64,000 bases of DNA from Cordylochernes scorpioides (GCA_030710605.1 CP092886.1:163540000-163603999), one strand, 5' to 3'. Positions 41,416-53,164 are shown, numbered from the stretch's first letter. The notes: generated by a model from the letters alone, not told the origin. Translations and numbers: made by a program.

Positions 41416-41419
41416 TCTT

Positions 41420-43915
41420 TGGGTAACCCAGGTTCCTGAAAGTTATCCGTAGAGATTGCCAACTACACTGGTGAAAATATAGGAAACCCAGGTTCCTGGA
41501 AGGTATCCGTAGATCACCAACTACACTAGTGAACATATAAGTGACCCAGGTTCCTGAAAGGTATCCGTAGATTGTCAACTACCCTGGTGAACATATAGGC
41601 AACCCAAGTTCCTGGAGGGTATCCGTAGATCGCCAACTACCCTGGTGAACATATAGGTAACCCAGGTTCCTGGAGGGTATCCGTAGATCGCCAACTACCC
41701 TGGTGAACATATAGGTAATCCAGGTTCCTGGAGAGTATCCGTAGATCACCAACTACCCTGGTGAACATATAGGTAACCCAGGTTCCTGGAGAGTATCCGT
41801 AGATCGCCAACTACCCTGGTGAACATATAGGTAATCCAGGTTCCTGAAAGGTATCCGTAGATGGCCAACTACACTGGTGAACATATAAGTGACCCAGGTT
41901 TCTGAAAGGTATCCGTAGATTGCCAACTACACTGGTGAACATATAGGTAACCCAGGTTCCTGGAGGGTATCTGTATATCATCAACTACCCTGGTAAACTT
42001 ATAGGTGACCCAGGTTCCTGGAGGGTATCTGTAGATCACCAACTACCCTGGTGAACATATAGGAACGGTTCCTGAAAAGTATCCGTAGATCTCCAACTAT
42101 CTTGGTGAACATAGGTAACCCAGGTTCCTGGAGAGTATCGGTAGATCACCAACTACCCTGGTGAACATATAGGTACGGTTCTGGAGAGTATCCGTAGATC
42201 GCCAACTACCCTGGTGAACATATAGATAACCCAGGTTCCTGGAGGGTATCTGTAGATCACCAACTACCCTGGTGAACATATAGGTAACCCAGGTTCCTGG
42301 AGGGTATCTGTAGATCATCAACAACCCCGGTGAACTTATAGGTGACCCAGGTTCCAGGAGGGTATCTGTAGATCACCAACTACCCTGGTGAACATATAGG
42401 TACGGTTCCTGGAGAGTATCCGTAGATCGCCAACTACCCTTGTGAACATATAGGTAACCCAGGTTCCTGGAGGGTATCCGTAGATCGCCAACTACCCTGG
42501 TGAACATATAGGTAACCCAGGTTCTGGTGGGTATCCGTAGATCGCCAACTACCCTGGTGAACATATAGGTACGGTTCCTGGAGAATATCTGTAGATTGCC
42601 AACTACCCTGGTGAACATATAGGTAACCCAGGTTCTGGTGGGTATCCGTAGATCGCCAACTACCCTGGTGAACATATAGGTACGGTTCCTGGAGAATATC
42701 TGTAGATTGCCAACTACCCTGGTGAACATATAGGTACGGTTCCTGGAGAGTATTCGTAGATTGCCAACTACCCTGGTGAACATATATGTACGGTTGAGTA
42801 TCCGTAGATCGCCAACTACCCTGGTGAACATATAGGTAACCCAGATTCCTGAAAGGTATCCGTAGATTGCCAACTACACTAGTGAACATATAGGTAACCC
42901 AGGTTCCTGAAAAGTATCCGTAGATCTCCAACTACACTAGTGATCATATAGGTAACCCAGGTTCCTGAAAAGTATCCGTAGATCTCCAACTATCTTGGTG
43001 AACATATAGGTAACCCAGATTCCTGGAGAGTATCCGTAGATCACCAACTACCCTGGTGAACATATAGGTAACGCAGGTTCCTGGAGGGTATCCGTAGATC
43101 GCCAACTACCCTGGTGAACATATAGGTAACCTGGGTTCCTGGAGTGTATCCGTAAATCACCAACTACCCTGGTGAACATATAGGTTACCCAGGTTCCTGG
43201 AGAGTATCCGTAGATCACCAACTACCCTGGTGAACATATAGGTAACCCAGGTTCCTGGAGGGTATCCGTAGATCACAAACTACCCTGTTGAACATATAGA
43301 TAACTCAAGTTCCTGGAGTGTATCCGTAGATCGCCAACTACACTGGTGAACATATAGATAACCCAGGTTCCTGGAGGGTATCTGTAGATCACCAACTACC
43401 CTGGTGAACATAGAGGTACGGTTCCTGGAGAGTATCCGTAGATCACCAACTACCCTGGTGAACATATAGATAACCCAGGTTCCTGGAGGGTATCTGTAGA
43501 TCACCAACTACCCTGGTGAACATACAGGTAACCCAGGTTCCTGGAGAGTATCTGTAGATCGCCAACTACCCTGGTGAACATATAGGTAACCCAGGTTCCT
43601 GGAGAGTATCCGTAGATCGCCAACTACCCTGGTGAACATATAGGTACGGTTCCTGGAGAGTATCCGTAGGTCATCAACTACCCTGGTGAACCTATAGGTA
43701 ACCCAGGTTCCTGGAGGGTATCCGTAGATCGCCAACTACCCTGGTGAACCTATAGGTAACACAGGTTCCTGGAGAGTATCCGTAGATCGCCAACTACCCT
43801 GGTGAACATATAGGTAACACAGGTTCCTGGAGAGTATCCGTAGATCGCCAACTACCCTGGTGAACATATAGGTAACACAGGTTCCTGGAGAGTATCCGTA
43901 GATCGCCAACTACCA
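41420..43915. repeat. 58-bp satellite array
   Basis: About 43 tandem copies of a 58-bp unit (GGTAACCCAGGTTCCTGGAG, GGTATCCGTAGATCGCC, AACTACCCTGGTGAACATAT). Variants of about 51 bp lack part of AACCCAGG. Open frames on the minus strand, up to 166 codons, are read-through of the repeat and not genes. Isolated monomer relics lie at 44705-44745, 48850-48890 (inverted) and about 60820. Confidence 0.95.
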
Positions 43916-44290
43916 GATTTATTATTTATACAGCAACACATTTGATGAAAATCGCCTTTGTAGGGCCACCGATTTTGACCAAGATCACTTAATTTTGGCC
44001 CCCTCACTTTTTTTTTTTTTTTTGTCAAATATGAAAGTATTCATCTAATGAAACAAAAAGTATAAAGAATTCAAATTAAAAAAAAAAAAACAATAAATAT
44101 ATATAAGTTCCCCCCCCCCCCTTTTTTTTTTATGTTAGAAATATAGACGAACATCAGGAGAATATTATTACTTGAGACCAAGAGTTCAGTTTGCTATAAC
44201 CATAGCTTAAACAATTAAGATGCCATAACCGAGTTGTTGTTATAAAAGAGTATGTTTTAAGGAGGTGTTCTACTGTATATTTCTCGAATG
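43916..44290. other. No gene; homopolymer tracts
   Basis: T15 at about 44009, A12 at 44079 and C12 then T9-10 at 44110-44131. Possible assembly weak points. Confidence 0.5.
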
Positions 44291-44302
44291 AATTATTGTT
44301 TT

Positions 44303-44566
44303 GATAAAGCCGAATTTGGATTATAGATTATTGCTACAATAAAATAAGAACTAATCCAAATAAATTAATAGTGTGTGACGTTTCGGTAACTGCATTGTTA
44401 CCATCATCAGACAAAAGAATAAATTACATACTTGATAATAGTACTATTTGAAAACATGTTGTGATATTTTTTCTCATTTATTCTTTTGTCTGATGATGGT
44501 AACAACGCTGTTACCAAAATGTCACACACTATTAATTTATTTGTATTAGATCTTATTTTCTTGTAT
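44303..44566 (-). mobile_element. Family B palindromic unit (B' variant), target duplication 12 bp
   Basis: Starts GATAAAGCC and ends CTTATTTTCTTGTAT. Flanked by AATTATTGTTTT at 44291-44302 and 44567-44578. Two hammerhead-like cores face each other: minus 44377-44410 (CTGATGA, T, GGTAAC/GTTACC, GAAAC, GTC) and plus 44490-44523 (GAAAC changed to AAAAT). The spacer is about 80 bp. Confidence 0.75.
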
Positions 44567-44867
44567 AATTATTGTTTTCTTTCTGTCAAATTTTGAAATG
44601 GGGGCTAAAACTAGAAATTGAGGTTTAAAATGTTTGAAAAGTTGTTGTTTCTTCATTGAAACATAAATGCTGAACAAAAAAAAGCCATGCCTTAATGATC
44701 TGGAACAAACATATAGGTAACACAGGCTCCTGGGAGAAAGATCTGGAGTCATCTATTAAATACATTTAGAAAAATTGTCATCGTAAGCAATCAATGATGG
44801 AAATCTATTATTTTTTATTCTGCTTGAGGCTTTATGGGGTAGAGGCTCTTTATTTATATTGTATGGG

Positions 44868-45165
44868 GGGTCGGTGGAAGGCTGGTTGACCGTTTGGTTT
44901 TCGACCACTACCACCCGGGTTCGATTCCCGCATTGGACACTTTTTTCTGTTAGAAAAAAAAATGCTCCAATGGCCCCCGATTTTTGCAAAAGTCCAACCC
45001 CACCAGCGAGTGCAAGTAACCAAACGGGGCTCTGGCACATTTGTAAGTGCAAAGTCAAACTGCTTTACACATGTGTAGACATGTGGTGCACTTACAGTAA
45101 AAGCAGTCGCTAACTACCCACCATGATTATCATGGCCTCTACCACGTGTACTAGGGATAAGCAAA
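44868..45165 (+). mobile_element. SINE-T, full copy
   Basis: The tRNA-like head has GGTCGGTGGAAGGCTGG (A-box-like) and GGGTTCGATTCCCGC (B box), followed by GACACTTTTTT and a body with CAAAAGTCCAACCCCACCAG, CACATGTGTAGACATGTGG and CACGTGTACTAGGGATAAGC. Not a functional tRNA gene. Confidence 0.75.
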
Positions 45166-45354
45166 AAAAAAAATTATATTGTGTGGTACTCAAGCGCTGA
45201 CTGGTGTGGCCCAAAAATGGAAGTGCATGAACCCGAGCATATCTCAGGTCTGCCACTTAAAATGTTATAGGTGAATGAGAAAGGCAAAGGCCTGTATTAA
45301 AACTCCCAAAATGTATTCCTACAAATGCAATATTTTCAATCCTTCTTTATATAT

Positions 45355-45660
45355 ATAAAAATAAGGCCAAATCCAAATAAATAAATAGTGTATGACATTT
45401 AGGTAACAGCATTGTTACCATCATCAGACAAAAGTACTGAATGACGCTGTTACGTGTGACGTTTCGGTAAAGGTGTTGTTACCATCTTCAGACAAAAGTA
45501 CTGAATGAGAAATTTTACCACAGCATGTTCATCTCATTCAGTACTTTTGTCTGAAAATGGTAACAACGCTGTTACCGAAACGTCACACAATATTTATTTA
45601 TTTCGATTTGGTCTTATTACCTTGTGTTTATAATCTATAATCCAAATTGTGCTTTATCAG
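45355..45660. mobile_element. Family B units, clustered
   Basis: Cores: minus 45394-45427, minus 45458-45491 (CTGAAGA, GAAAC, GTC) and plus 45551-45584 (CTGAAAA). The last two are an inverted pair around GTACTGAATGAG. The right end runs to CAAATTGTGCTTTATCAG. Confidence 0.7.
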
Positions 45661-45736
45661 GTAAAGGTACTGATAAATTATTTATTTATTTGTTCTTGTC
45701 ACCTTCATAAAGCACTTTTGGGATTATAGATACAAA

Positions 45737-46010
45737 AAAATTATGATACTAACAACGCTGTGTGTGTGTTGCCAAAACGTCACACACTATTAATTTATTT
45801 GGATTAGGGTTTATTTTCTTGAATTCTTGTCACCTTGTTTCCAATCTATAAACCAATTTTTACCTCATCAAGAGTTACCTAATCATCATCCAGTACTTTG
45901 TCTGATGATGGTAACAATGCTGTTATTGAAATGCCATAAACATTTCAATAATTTGGATTTGGTCTTGTTACCTTTTGATTATGCTCTAAGCAGCTTTGTA
46001 TCAGAAAGAA
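45737..46010 (+). repeat. Decayed family B copies
   Basis: Cores at about 45737-45785 (AACAACGCTG, then CCAAAACGTCAC) and 45902-45935 (CTGATGA, T, GGTAAC, TGAAATGCC). A tail at 45930-45975 (CATTTCAATAATTTGGATTT) is the B2 variant also seen at 54240-54385. Confidence 0.5.
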
Positions 46011-46221
46011 GTATTTGGAAGGCATAGTCAGAACCTTGAGCGTCGCTTTCTTTGCTAGGTAATCTTTGGATTTTCAGCAAGCTTCAGCTCCGCCCACAAG
46101 TCAAAACAACACAGGAGTTGCTACAGAACAATGTTCTTGCCTTTGTAAGACTGGCCATCTGAAAACCCAGACTTCAACTTCCTTGACTGATCTCTTGTCT
46201 AAAAGCTTTACAAGAAGTGCA

Positions 46222-46910
46222 ACTCCACCTTTTCCAGTCCCAAGCCCGGATGAAAAAGGAGGAGGGGGAGCAGTAACAAGCTCGGTAAAAAACCTGGGCT
46301 CAGCTGGCCCGGCTGATAGTATCCTGTAAGGGCTCCTAATCCAGGGATACAGGATGAGCAGTGTTTGTACTCCATGTTAGGAGCGGCTGCACATGGCGTC
46401 TGTTCCTCATGTCAGAGGCGGCCATTTCTTTTGGAGCTAAGTCGGCCTGCCACTGAGTAGTGCTCCCAGTCTTAATGACAAAGGCAGACACATTCTACTT
46501 CATCCAGTCATGATGATTGTCGGGGGGTCGGTGGAAGGCTGGCTAAACCGTTTGGTTTTCGACCACTACGACCCGGGTTCGATTCCCGCATTGGACACTT
46601 TTTTCTGTTTAAAAAAAAAAATGCTCCAATGGCCCCCGATTTTTGCAAAAGTCCAACCCCACCAGCGAGTGCAAGTAACCAAACGGGGCTCTGGCACATT
46701 TGTAAGTGCAAAGTCAAACTGCTTTTCACATGTGTAGACATGTAGTGCGCTTACAGTAAAAGCAGTCGCTAACTTTCCACCATGATTATCATGGCCTGTA
46801 CCACGTGTACTAGGGATAAGCATAAAAAAAAATGTGTCAAACAGACACAGTCACAACTTTATACCCTAATATGATTGAAGGAGATAAGAAAGAATAAGAA
46901 GACAAGAAGA
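46222..46910 (-). mobile_element. R350 copy 3, interrupted by SINE-T
   Basis: R350 runs 46222-46513 on the minus strand and resumes at about 46840 (CACAACTTTATACCCTAATA, then GAGATAAGAAAG). A SINE-T (46518-46830, plus, with GGGTTCGATTCCCGC) sits between. Confidence 0.7.
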
Positions 46911-47115
46911 GCATTCCAAATTGGACAGTTTAAAGCTTCCATTGAGGAAACAGTAGCCAAATTAATTCTGTTGATGATGCATGCAGCTATGGCATTCTGG
47001 TCTGATTGTGTTAGGCTGGGGTTTGATTATACTCTGGTAGTTGCTTGGACTGTTTTTATAAAATGTGTAAAAAAAATGCCCCTTTTGTTTCAATACCTTT
47101 CTGAAGGTATATATA

Positions 47116-47352
47116 CAGTAGAACCTCCCTGTAAAGGACACCTAATTGCAGAGCCAAAGTGTCCTTTAGGGAGAGGTGTCCTCTTACCGGAGAGTTGCTA
47201 AATTATAAAAATGGTAATTTTGTAAGTGAAAACTGTCCTTTGTAGAGAGGTGTCCTCTTACCGGAGAGTTGCTAAATTATAAAAATGGTAATTTTGCAAA
47301 GGAAAACTGTTCTTTATAGAGATGTGTCTGCTAAAGGGAGGTTCTACTGTAT
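47116..47352. mobile_element. MITE ACAGTAGAACCTCCCTGTAA
   Basis: Inverted ends (ACAGTAGAACCTCCCT with the complement GGGAGGTTCTACTGT). The middle has an internal duplication of CTTACCGGAGAGTTGCTAAA. Confidence 0.75.
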
Positions 47353-47416
47353 ATCTAAGAAGCTCTAATAGAGATAAAATTATTTGCTAGAAGGATAAAT
47401 TGATCTTTAAAAAGAA

Positions 47417-47640
47417 ATGTCACCTCTCCTGTCAAAAAAAAAAAAAGCTAAAAACAAAGTGCAATATATTGACAGTCTTTGCAAACTAACAGACTAGGTC
47501 GGTGACAAAGCCACAATATCAGCTTTGGCAATTTCAAATATCCACCTGGAAACCATGGTTTTGGGCTATGGCCCTTGTCAGTGCCGGGTGAGCTTAGAAT
47601 TCATGAGATTCATAGGGGATTCATGAAATCATCGGAAGTG
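47417..47640 (-). repeat. Family A2 hammerhead-like repeat
   Basis: Minus core at 47540-47600: CTGACAA, GGGC/GCCC, AAAAC, CATGGT. Core bases are changed, stem II is intact. The left flank carries a foldback end (ATGTCACCTCTC) and CAAAGCCACAATATCAGC, which recurs inverted at 49375-49490. Confidence 0.45.
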
Positions 47641-47654
47641 GCTGAAGAGGTGTT

Positions 47655-48545
47655 TAAGTAGAAAAATGGCTAGGACAATTCTGTGGTTAAAAATATAGAT
47701 AAAAACTTTGCCAGGAAAATATATATAGAGTCGAACCTTTTTAATTCAACACCCCAAGGGATCAGAGCTTTCGGTTGGATTAGAGGAGGTGTTGAATTAA
47801 GGTTAGATGATTAGCTAATCATCTAACTCCTAAAATAATATTTATTAAAAATAACTTTGTAATATAAATTAATGATATTAATTGAAACAATTGTGTATGT
47901 ACTTTTTTTGTATTTTTATTTTTTTATTTTCATGATTAACCTTTATTATCAGGGACAAAATGGCATTAATACATATTTTATAAACATAAATAATTGTAAC
48001 AAATAAATTTACTGGCAATGTGTTTATTTTCAATAATATAATCAAATATTAACTCTACATACCTTATTTAAAGGAAATAAATATGGTAAATAAAAAGAAA
48101 ATTTAAAAAATATTATTTTTTAAAAAATCATGAAGATCTTTTCAAAAATTCCTTTATAGATATCTGTTTTTGCACTGAAATCCTATTCAGGATGTATTCC
48201 AGATGGTCATTTAAAAAAAAAAAAAACATGCTTGTCTTTTTCTGAAATGTCATTTAATAAATAAATTTTATTTTATTAAAGGCATCCACTGCTGCTGCAG
48301 GTGTTATTGATTTTGTGTTTGAATCTTTTATAATAACATGGAAATGGAATATTGAAATAAAATGTTATCATAATCATTGTGGCTACATTTTATAAATATT
48401 TATTTATTTAAAAGGAAATTATTTTTAAATTTTAAAATAACAAAAATATTTAAATGCTGAAATTTAAAAATAAAATACACATCTACACGTATATATTTTA
48501 TAAATTTTTATCTTTCTTTTTTCTTAAAAAAAATCTGCATGTGTA
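47655..48545. other. No gene seen
   Basis: AT-rich. A single foldback-type end (AATAAATTTACTGGCAATGT) lies at 48001. The 47728-47810 stretch with CAACACCCCAAGGGATCAGA is complementary in part to 52310-52400. Confidence 0.4.
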
Positions 48546-48552
48546 AAATGGA

Positions 48553-48790
48553 ATTTTCTTTTGATAAAGCACAATTTGGATTATAGATACAAGAAAATAA
48601 GACCTAATCCAAATAATTAATAGTGTGTGATGTTTCAGTAACAGCATTGTTACCATCATCAGACAAAAGAATAAAAAAGAATAATAAAAAAAATATTCTT
48701 TTGTCTGATGATGGTAATAATGCTGTTACCGAAACATCACACATTATTAAATTATTTGGACTAGGTCTTATTTTCTTGTATATTTTTTTT
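48553..48790 (-). mobile_element. Family B' palindromic unit
   Basis: Starts GATAAAGCACAATTTGG and ends CTTATTTTCTTGTAT. Cores: minus 48629-48662 and plus 48705-48738, both CTGATGA with GAAACATC. Spacer about 42 bp. Confidence 0.7.
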
Positions 48791-48972
48791 ATTTTTTTTT
48801 TTTATTAGAAAAATACGTACCTTCATTTGGCTGCTGCATAAATAGTAAATCTGGTAGTTGACAATCTATGGATACCTTCTGGTGCCTGGGAAAGAGTAAA
48901 TTACTTTCTCTTTTTTTACCATAATTTTTTTTTCATGTTGGGCCATAGCTCACAATCATGTTCTCCAGAAAC

Positions 48973-49340
48973 TCCGCCATTGCCGGTCCCAAGCCCGGAT
49001 GAAAAAGGAGGAGGGGGAGCAGTAACAAGCTTGCTAAAAAACCTGGGTTCAGCTGGCCCGGCTGATAGTACCCTGTAAGGGCTCCTAATCCAGGGATACA
49101 GTATGAGCAGCGTTTGTACTCCATGTTAGGAGAAGCTGCACATGGCGTCTGTTCCTCATGTCAGTGGCGGACATTTCTTTTGGAGCTAAGTCGGCCTGCC
49201 ACTAAGTAGTGCTCCCAGTCATAATGACAAAGGCAGACGCATTCTACTTCACCCAGTCATGATGGTTGTCAAACATACACCATCAAGGGTCACAACTTGA
49301 TACCTAATATGATTGAGTGGAGATAAGAAAGAAGAAGATG
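48973..49340 (-). mobile_element. SINE-like repeat R350, copy 4
   Basis: Minus-strand sense from GCCGGTCCCAAGCCCGG to GATAAGAAAGAAGAAG. Confidence 0.7.
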
Positions 49341-49374
49341 TTCTTCAGATGGGCATCCAGAATTTGCCAAAGCT

Positions 49375-49490
49375 GGTGTTGTGGCTTTGTCACCGACCCG
49401 GGTTAGTTTGTGGAGACATGTCAATAAATAGTGCTTAGTTTTTTATTTGCATCTATTTTGATGGGGGAGGTTACCTCTCTTTTTATAGAC
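49375..49490 (-). repeat. Inverted copy of the 47417-47530 repeat
   Basis: GTTGTGGCTTTGTCACCGAC through GATGGGGGAGGTTACCTCTC. Confidence 0.55.
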
Positions 49491-49499
49491 ACATATTCT

Positions 49500-49685
49500 C
49501 ACAATAATAAGGCCAAATCCAAATAAATAAATAGTATGTGATGTTTCGGTAACAGCGTTGTTACCATCATCAGGCAAAGTACGAAACGTCACACACTTTT
49601 TTTAATTTGGATTTGATCTTATTATTACCTTGTATTTCTAATCTATAATTCAAATTGAACTTTATCGGACTTATGTCCTAAGTAA
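49500..49685. mobile_element. Family B unit
   Basis: Minus core 49540-49573 (CTGATGA, GAAACATC) facing a truncated plus half (GAAACGTCACAC at about 49583). Right end CCAAATTGAACTTTATC. Confidence 0.6.
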
Positions 49686-49797
49686 CAGAACTTATGAGAT
49701 AGAAGTACTATAGTTCTAAAAGATTAAGTCTATCTCTCTCTCTCATTTCCTTGAATAACACTTTGTCAAAATTTCTACCAAGCGTCTACAATGTATA

Positions 49798-50126
49798 TAC
49801 AGTAGAACCTCCCTGTAAAGAACACCTAATTGCAGAGCCAAAGTGTCCTTTAGGGAGAGATGTCCTTCTACCGGAGAGTTGCTAAATAGTAAAAATGATA
49901 AACACAAGGTAATAAGGCCAAATCCAAATAAATAAATAGTGCGTGACGTTTCGGTAACAGTGTTGTTACCGAAACGTCACACACTATTTATTTATTTGGA
50001 TTTGGTCTTATTACCTTGTGTTTATAATCTATAATCCAAATTGTGCCTTATCAGTAAAAATGATCATTTTAAAAATTAAAACTGTCCTTTATAGAGAGGT
50101 GTCCTCTCATGGAGGTTCTACTGTAT
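49798..50126. mobile_element. MITE interrupted by a family B unit
   Basis: The ACAGTAGAACCTCCCTGTAA MITE is split: left 49798-49899, right 50053-50126. The insert is 49900-50052. Confidence 0.85.
49900..50052 (+). mobile_element. Family B palindromic unit, target duplication 12 bp
   Basis: Inside the MITE, flanked by AGTAAAAATGAT at 49888-49899 and 50053-50064 (perfect). Starts AAACACAAGGTAATAAG, ends ATTGTGCCTTATC. The two arms meet inside stem II (GACGTTTCGGTAAC then GTTACCGAAACGTC), so each arm keeps GAAACGTC but neither has CTGATGA. Only the right arm carries the extra tail after CTTGTGTTT. Confidence 0.9.
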
Positions 50127-50129
50127 AGA

Positions 50130-50920
50130 GAGAGAGAAGCCAAGAGACAAAATATTAGGTGTCTGGAAATTAAACTGGACAAACACAGCTGGGTGGGTTT
50201 CCCTCTACTGAGCTTGGTGGACATTTTAAAAAATAATTTCATTGTAGTTAGGACTGTATAGAAAGACAATTGACAATTTAAACATTTTATTGACATTGTG
50301 TCAATTCTCACAAATTAAAGATGAAAACTAAATATTCTAAGGATAATATAATGATAAATACAAGTGTACAATGTCTATATACAATGATTGCTAGCATGTT
50401 GTGGAATTTGTCTGAAGATTATAAGCAGGTCTCCATCCACACACACACACACACAGTGCATTTCCTTGTTGACAAAGAAGACATACTGTGTTACATTGAG
50501 GAAGTGATGTCATGATCTTCAAGGCCCACTGAGAAGATCCAGTCTGAAGATCCAGCAGCCTCCTGATGATGGAGAATGCCTCTCTATGAGAAGCAGGTAG
50601 CGCTGCAGGACCAGTAGTGGTGGGAGAGCCACCAGTGATACAGACAGGCTGGATTGATACAGAGTGCCCTGGATGAGGCAGATTCAGCCATAGAGCAATG
50701 TCTGCTGCAAGACCCCCAAAGGAACCACAACAGAGAGACACAAAGGACATGCTAGTAAAGGGCAGGTCAACCACAGGTGCCTTGCTGAAGATACCTCAAG
50801 ATGGAAATGGCAGCAAGGCAGGGATGCTTCAGAATTCAACACACAATGTGCAGCGACTTCAAAATATGAACTTTTTGTCCATGAGTGTATGTTAGGGTTT
50901 GCTAACAGCATTTTTACCAC
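50130..50920. other. No gene that I can support
   Basis: GC-richer 50420-50880 has open frames on both strands (minus 50391-50774, 127 codons; plus 50698-50895) but no recognisable domain. It ends in a MITE-like TTTTTGTCCATGAGTGTATG at about 50872. May be a relic of a transposon interior. Confidence 0.3.
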
Positions 50921-50921
50921 A

Positions 50922-51383
50922 TCTATATATATAAAAATGAATGTTTGTATGTTTGTCTGTTGGTTGGTCTGTATGTCCGGTATACAAATTCGCAGTAGTT
51001 CACTAATTCAAACCAAAATTTCCATACATAGGTAAAAAAAAACGAGGATGACGATAGGCTATTTTAAAAATATATAAATCAATTATTAAAACTATATATT
51101 CAAATTATTGTAAATAGCTCACGAGCAGCGCCCTCTAGAATGCGGTGGATCTGATGGCGGGGCGCGCCCATTGGCCGCCTGCGAGCACGTGGCTTCCCTG
51201 TGCGCGCGCATGCGCCGGGAAGCCACTTGCTCGCCGGCAGCCGACGGGAGCAGTCACTTGCTCGCCGGGAGTCAACGGGCGCAGACATTTACTCGCTGGC
51301 AGCCAACGGGCACATGTTTATAATGTGTTTGAATAATACATTTAATCATGTAAACCCGGGCGTTGCCCGGGTCATTCGTCTAG
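50922..51383 (+). mobile_element. Non-autonomous Helitron (second family)
   Basis: 5' TCTATATATATAAAAATGAA, 3' hairpin ACCCGGGCGTTGCCCGGGT, then CATTCGTCTAG; host A at 50921 and T at 51384. The GC-rich interior has three copies of CACTTGCTCGCCGG-like units. Short frames are shadows. Confidence 0.85.
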
Positions 51384-51407
51384 TACATTATATTACATAC
51401 ATTACAC

Positions 51408-51762
51408 TTTGCCGGTCCCAAGCCCGGATGAAAAAGGAGGAGGGGGAGCAGTAACAAGCTCACTAAAAAAACCTGGGCTCAGCTGGCCAAGCTGATAATA
51501 CCCTGTTAGGGCTCCTAATCCAGGGATACAGGATGAGCAGTGTTTGTACTCCATGTTAGGAGCAGCTGCACATGGTGTCTGTTCCTCATGTCAGAGGCGG
51601 CCATTTCTTTTGGAGCAAAGCGACCTGCCACTGAGTAGTGCTTCCAGTCTTAATGACAAAGGCAGACACATTCTACTTCACCCAGTCATGATGGTTGTCA
51701 AGTCTCAAGCTTTACAAGCTTGATACCCTAATTTGATTGAGTGGAGATAAGAAAGAAGAAGA
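51408..51762 (-). mobile_element. SINE-like repeat R350, copy 5
   Basis: Full-length copy ending GATAAGAAAGAAGAAGAG. Confidence 0.7.
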
Positions 51763-51819
51763 GAAGATTATTACCATAATTAGATGAGGTACTGAATGAA
51801 TATACATGCTTACAATGAA

Positions 51820-51925
51820 ATGCGCTCATTCAGTGCTTTTTCCTGATGATGGTAACAATGTGGTTACCAAAACATCACATATGATTTAATAATTTGTATG
51901 TGTTCTTGTTACCTTTATGTTTCTC
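51820..51925 (+). repeat. Family B copy
   Basis: Core 51843-51876: CTGATGA, T, GGTAAC..GGTTACC, AAAACATC. Tail as in variant B2 (GTTCTTGTTACCTTTATG). Confidence 0.5.
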
Positions 51926-51929
51926 TACT

Positions 51930-52430
51930 ATTCTATTAATTCTTGCACATTTCTTTTGAATTGAAAAGAGGCTTCTTTAAATTATTTATTGAAATATATA
52001 ATTATCTCATAGTCTAGAATTTTTGCTAAAGTAAAATTATTTTTCCCAACATTTTTTATATGTATCCCAACCAATCCCAACCATTTTGCTTCCAAAAATT
52101 TCCATATTTAATTCAATTAATATAATTTAATACCTTCTATAATTCAACCATTTTCCAAATTCCAAAAATCCTATACGTTAATTTATATCAAATCCTCCAA
52201 AAAAGACCTCTGGGAAACCCCCAGGACTATAATATAAAAGCTGAGACAATGGAACCTAATGGAGATCATTTAAATGACTTGAGGAATAAGCAACAACAAC
52301 AACAATGTTAATTTAACCAGGGATAATTCAACACTAACTTCAAATCAACCTAAAACTCCTATTTCTTGAGGTGTCGAATTAAAGAAGTTGAAAACTGTAT
52401 TATCCTATAATGACATTTACATAAGGCAAT
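51930..52430. other. No gene seen
   Basis: AT-rich sequence. 52300-52400 (AACCAGGGATAATTCAACAC) resembles the complement of 47728-47810, a dispersed MITE-like fragment. Confidence 0.4.
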
Positions 52431-52436
52431 AACCAA

Positions 52437-52515
52437 ATGTAAACTCAATAAATTGTGTGACATTTCAGTAACAGCATTGTTACCAATATATCATATATAA
52501 TTTATGTATTTGGAT
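52437..52515 (-). repeat. Truncated family B half
   Basis: GTGTGACATTTCAGTAACAG then GTTACCAATATATC. No CTGATGA. Confidence 0.4.
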
Positions 52516-52549
52516 AGGAAATGCTGCTATAGTAACAAAATAAAATGCC

Positions 52550-52732
52550 CAAGGAAATAAGACCAAATCCAAATAAATTAATAAATAGTGTGTGATATTT
52601 CGGTAACAGCATTGTTACCATCTTCAGATGATGGTAACAACGCTGTTACCGAAACATCACACACTATTTATTTATTTGAATTTGGTCGTATTACCTTGTG
52701 TTTTTAATCTATAATCCAAATTGTGCCTCATC
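52550..52732 (+). mobile_element. Family B palindromic unit, target duplication 11 bp
   Basis: Flanked by AAAATAAAATG at 52539-52549 and 52733-52743. Cores: minus 52594-52627 (CTGAAGA, GAAATATC) and plus 52625-52658 (CAGATGA, GAAACATC) share only the bases CAG at the centre. Ends in ATTGTGCCTCATC. Confidence 0.8.
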
Positions 52733-52849
52733 AAAATAAAATGTCTTTTCATGTAAAACACCCAAAAATAAAATTAATATAACCAGTTATGAAAAGAATA
52801 TTTTTATAAGCTAAATGTTGAATATAATGAAAATATTATTAAGCATAAT

Positions 52850-53060
52850 TTTTTGGATTATAGATTAGAAACACAAGATAATAAGACCTAATCTAAAAAG
52901 ATAAATAGTATGCGATGTGTTTCGGTAACAGCATTGTTGCCATCATCAGTACTTTCATTCAGTACTTTTGTCTGATGATGGTAACAAAACTGCTACCGAA
53001 ATGCCACACATTATTTATTTAAAGTTGGTTTTATTACTTTGTGTTTATAATGAAACTCCT
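52850..53060. mobile_element. Family B inverted pair
   Basis: Minus core 52914-52949 (two-base insertion before GAAAC) and plus core 52972-53005 (GAAATGCC). Spacer 22 bp with GTACTTTCATTCAGTAC. Confidence 0.6.
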
Positions 53061-53164
53061 GAAATTTTCTGTCATTAATAAAAATGAAAACAAGAAGTTA
53101 TTAAAAAAAAAGTACTTACCAACGTCAATGAAAGTGAATATACTCAGTAAATATTTATATTATA

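Noticed and set aside
41375..43735. Long minus-strand open frames (up to 166 codons) rich in YMFTRVVGDLRI-type repeats
   Set aside because: They are readings of the 58-bp satellite in several frames. The unit length is not a multiple of three and no start or regulatory context exists.
41420..43915. CRISPR array
   Set aside because: Units are direct tandem copies without unique spacers, in a eukaryotic sequence.
44756..45113. Overlapping frames of 62-100 codons on both strands
   Set aside because: All lie in SINE-T and recur in the copy at 46508-46823, as expected of shadows in a repeat.
50391..50920. Minus frames of 127 and 78 codons as a gene
   Set aside because: Open frames occur on both strands with no domain, splice site or repeat support.
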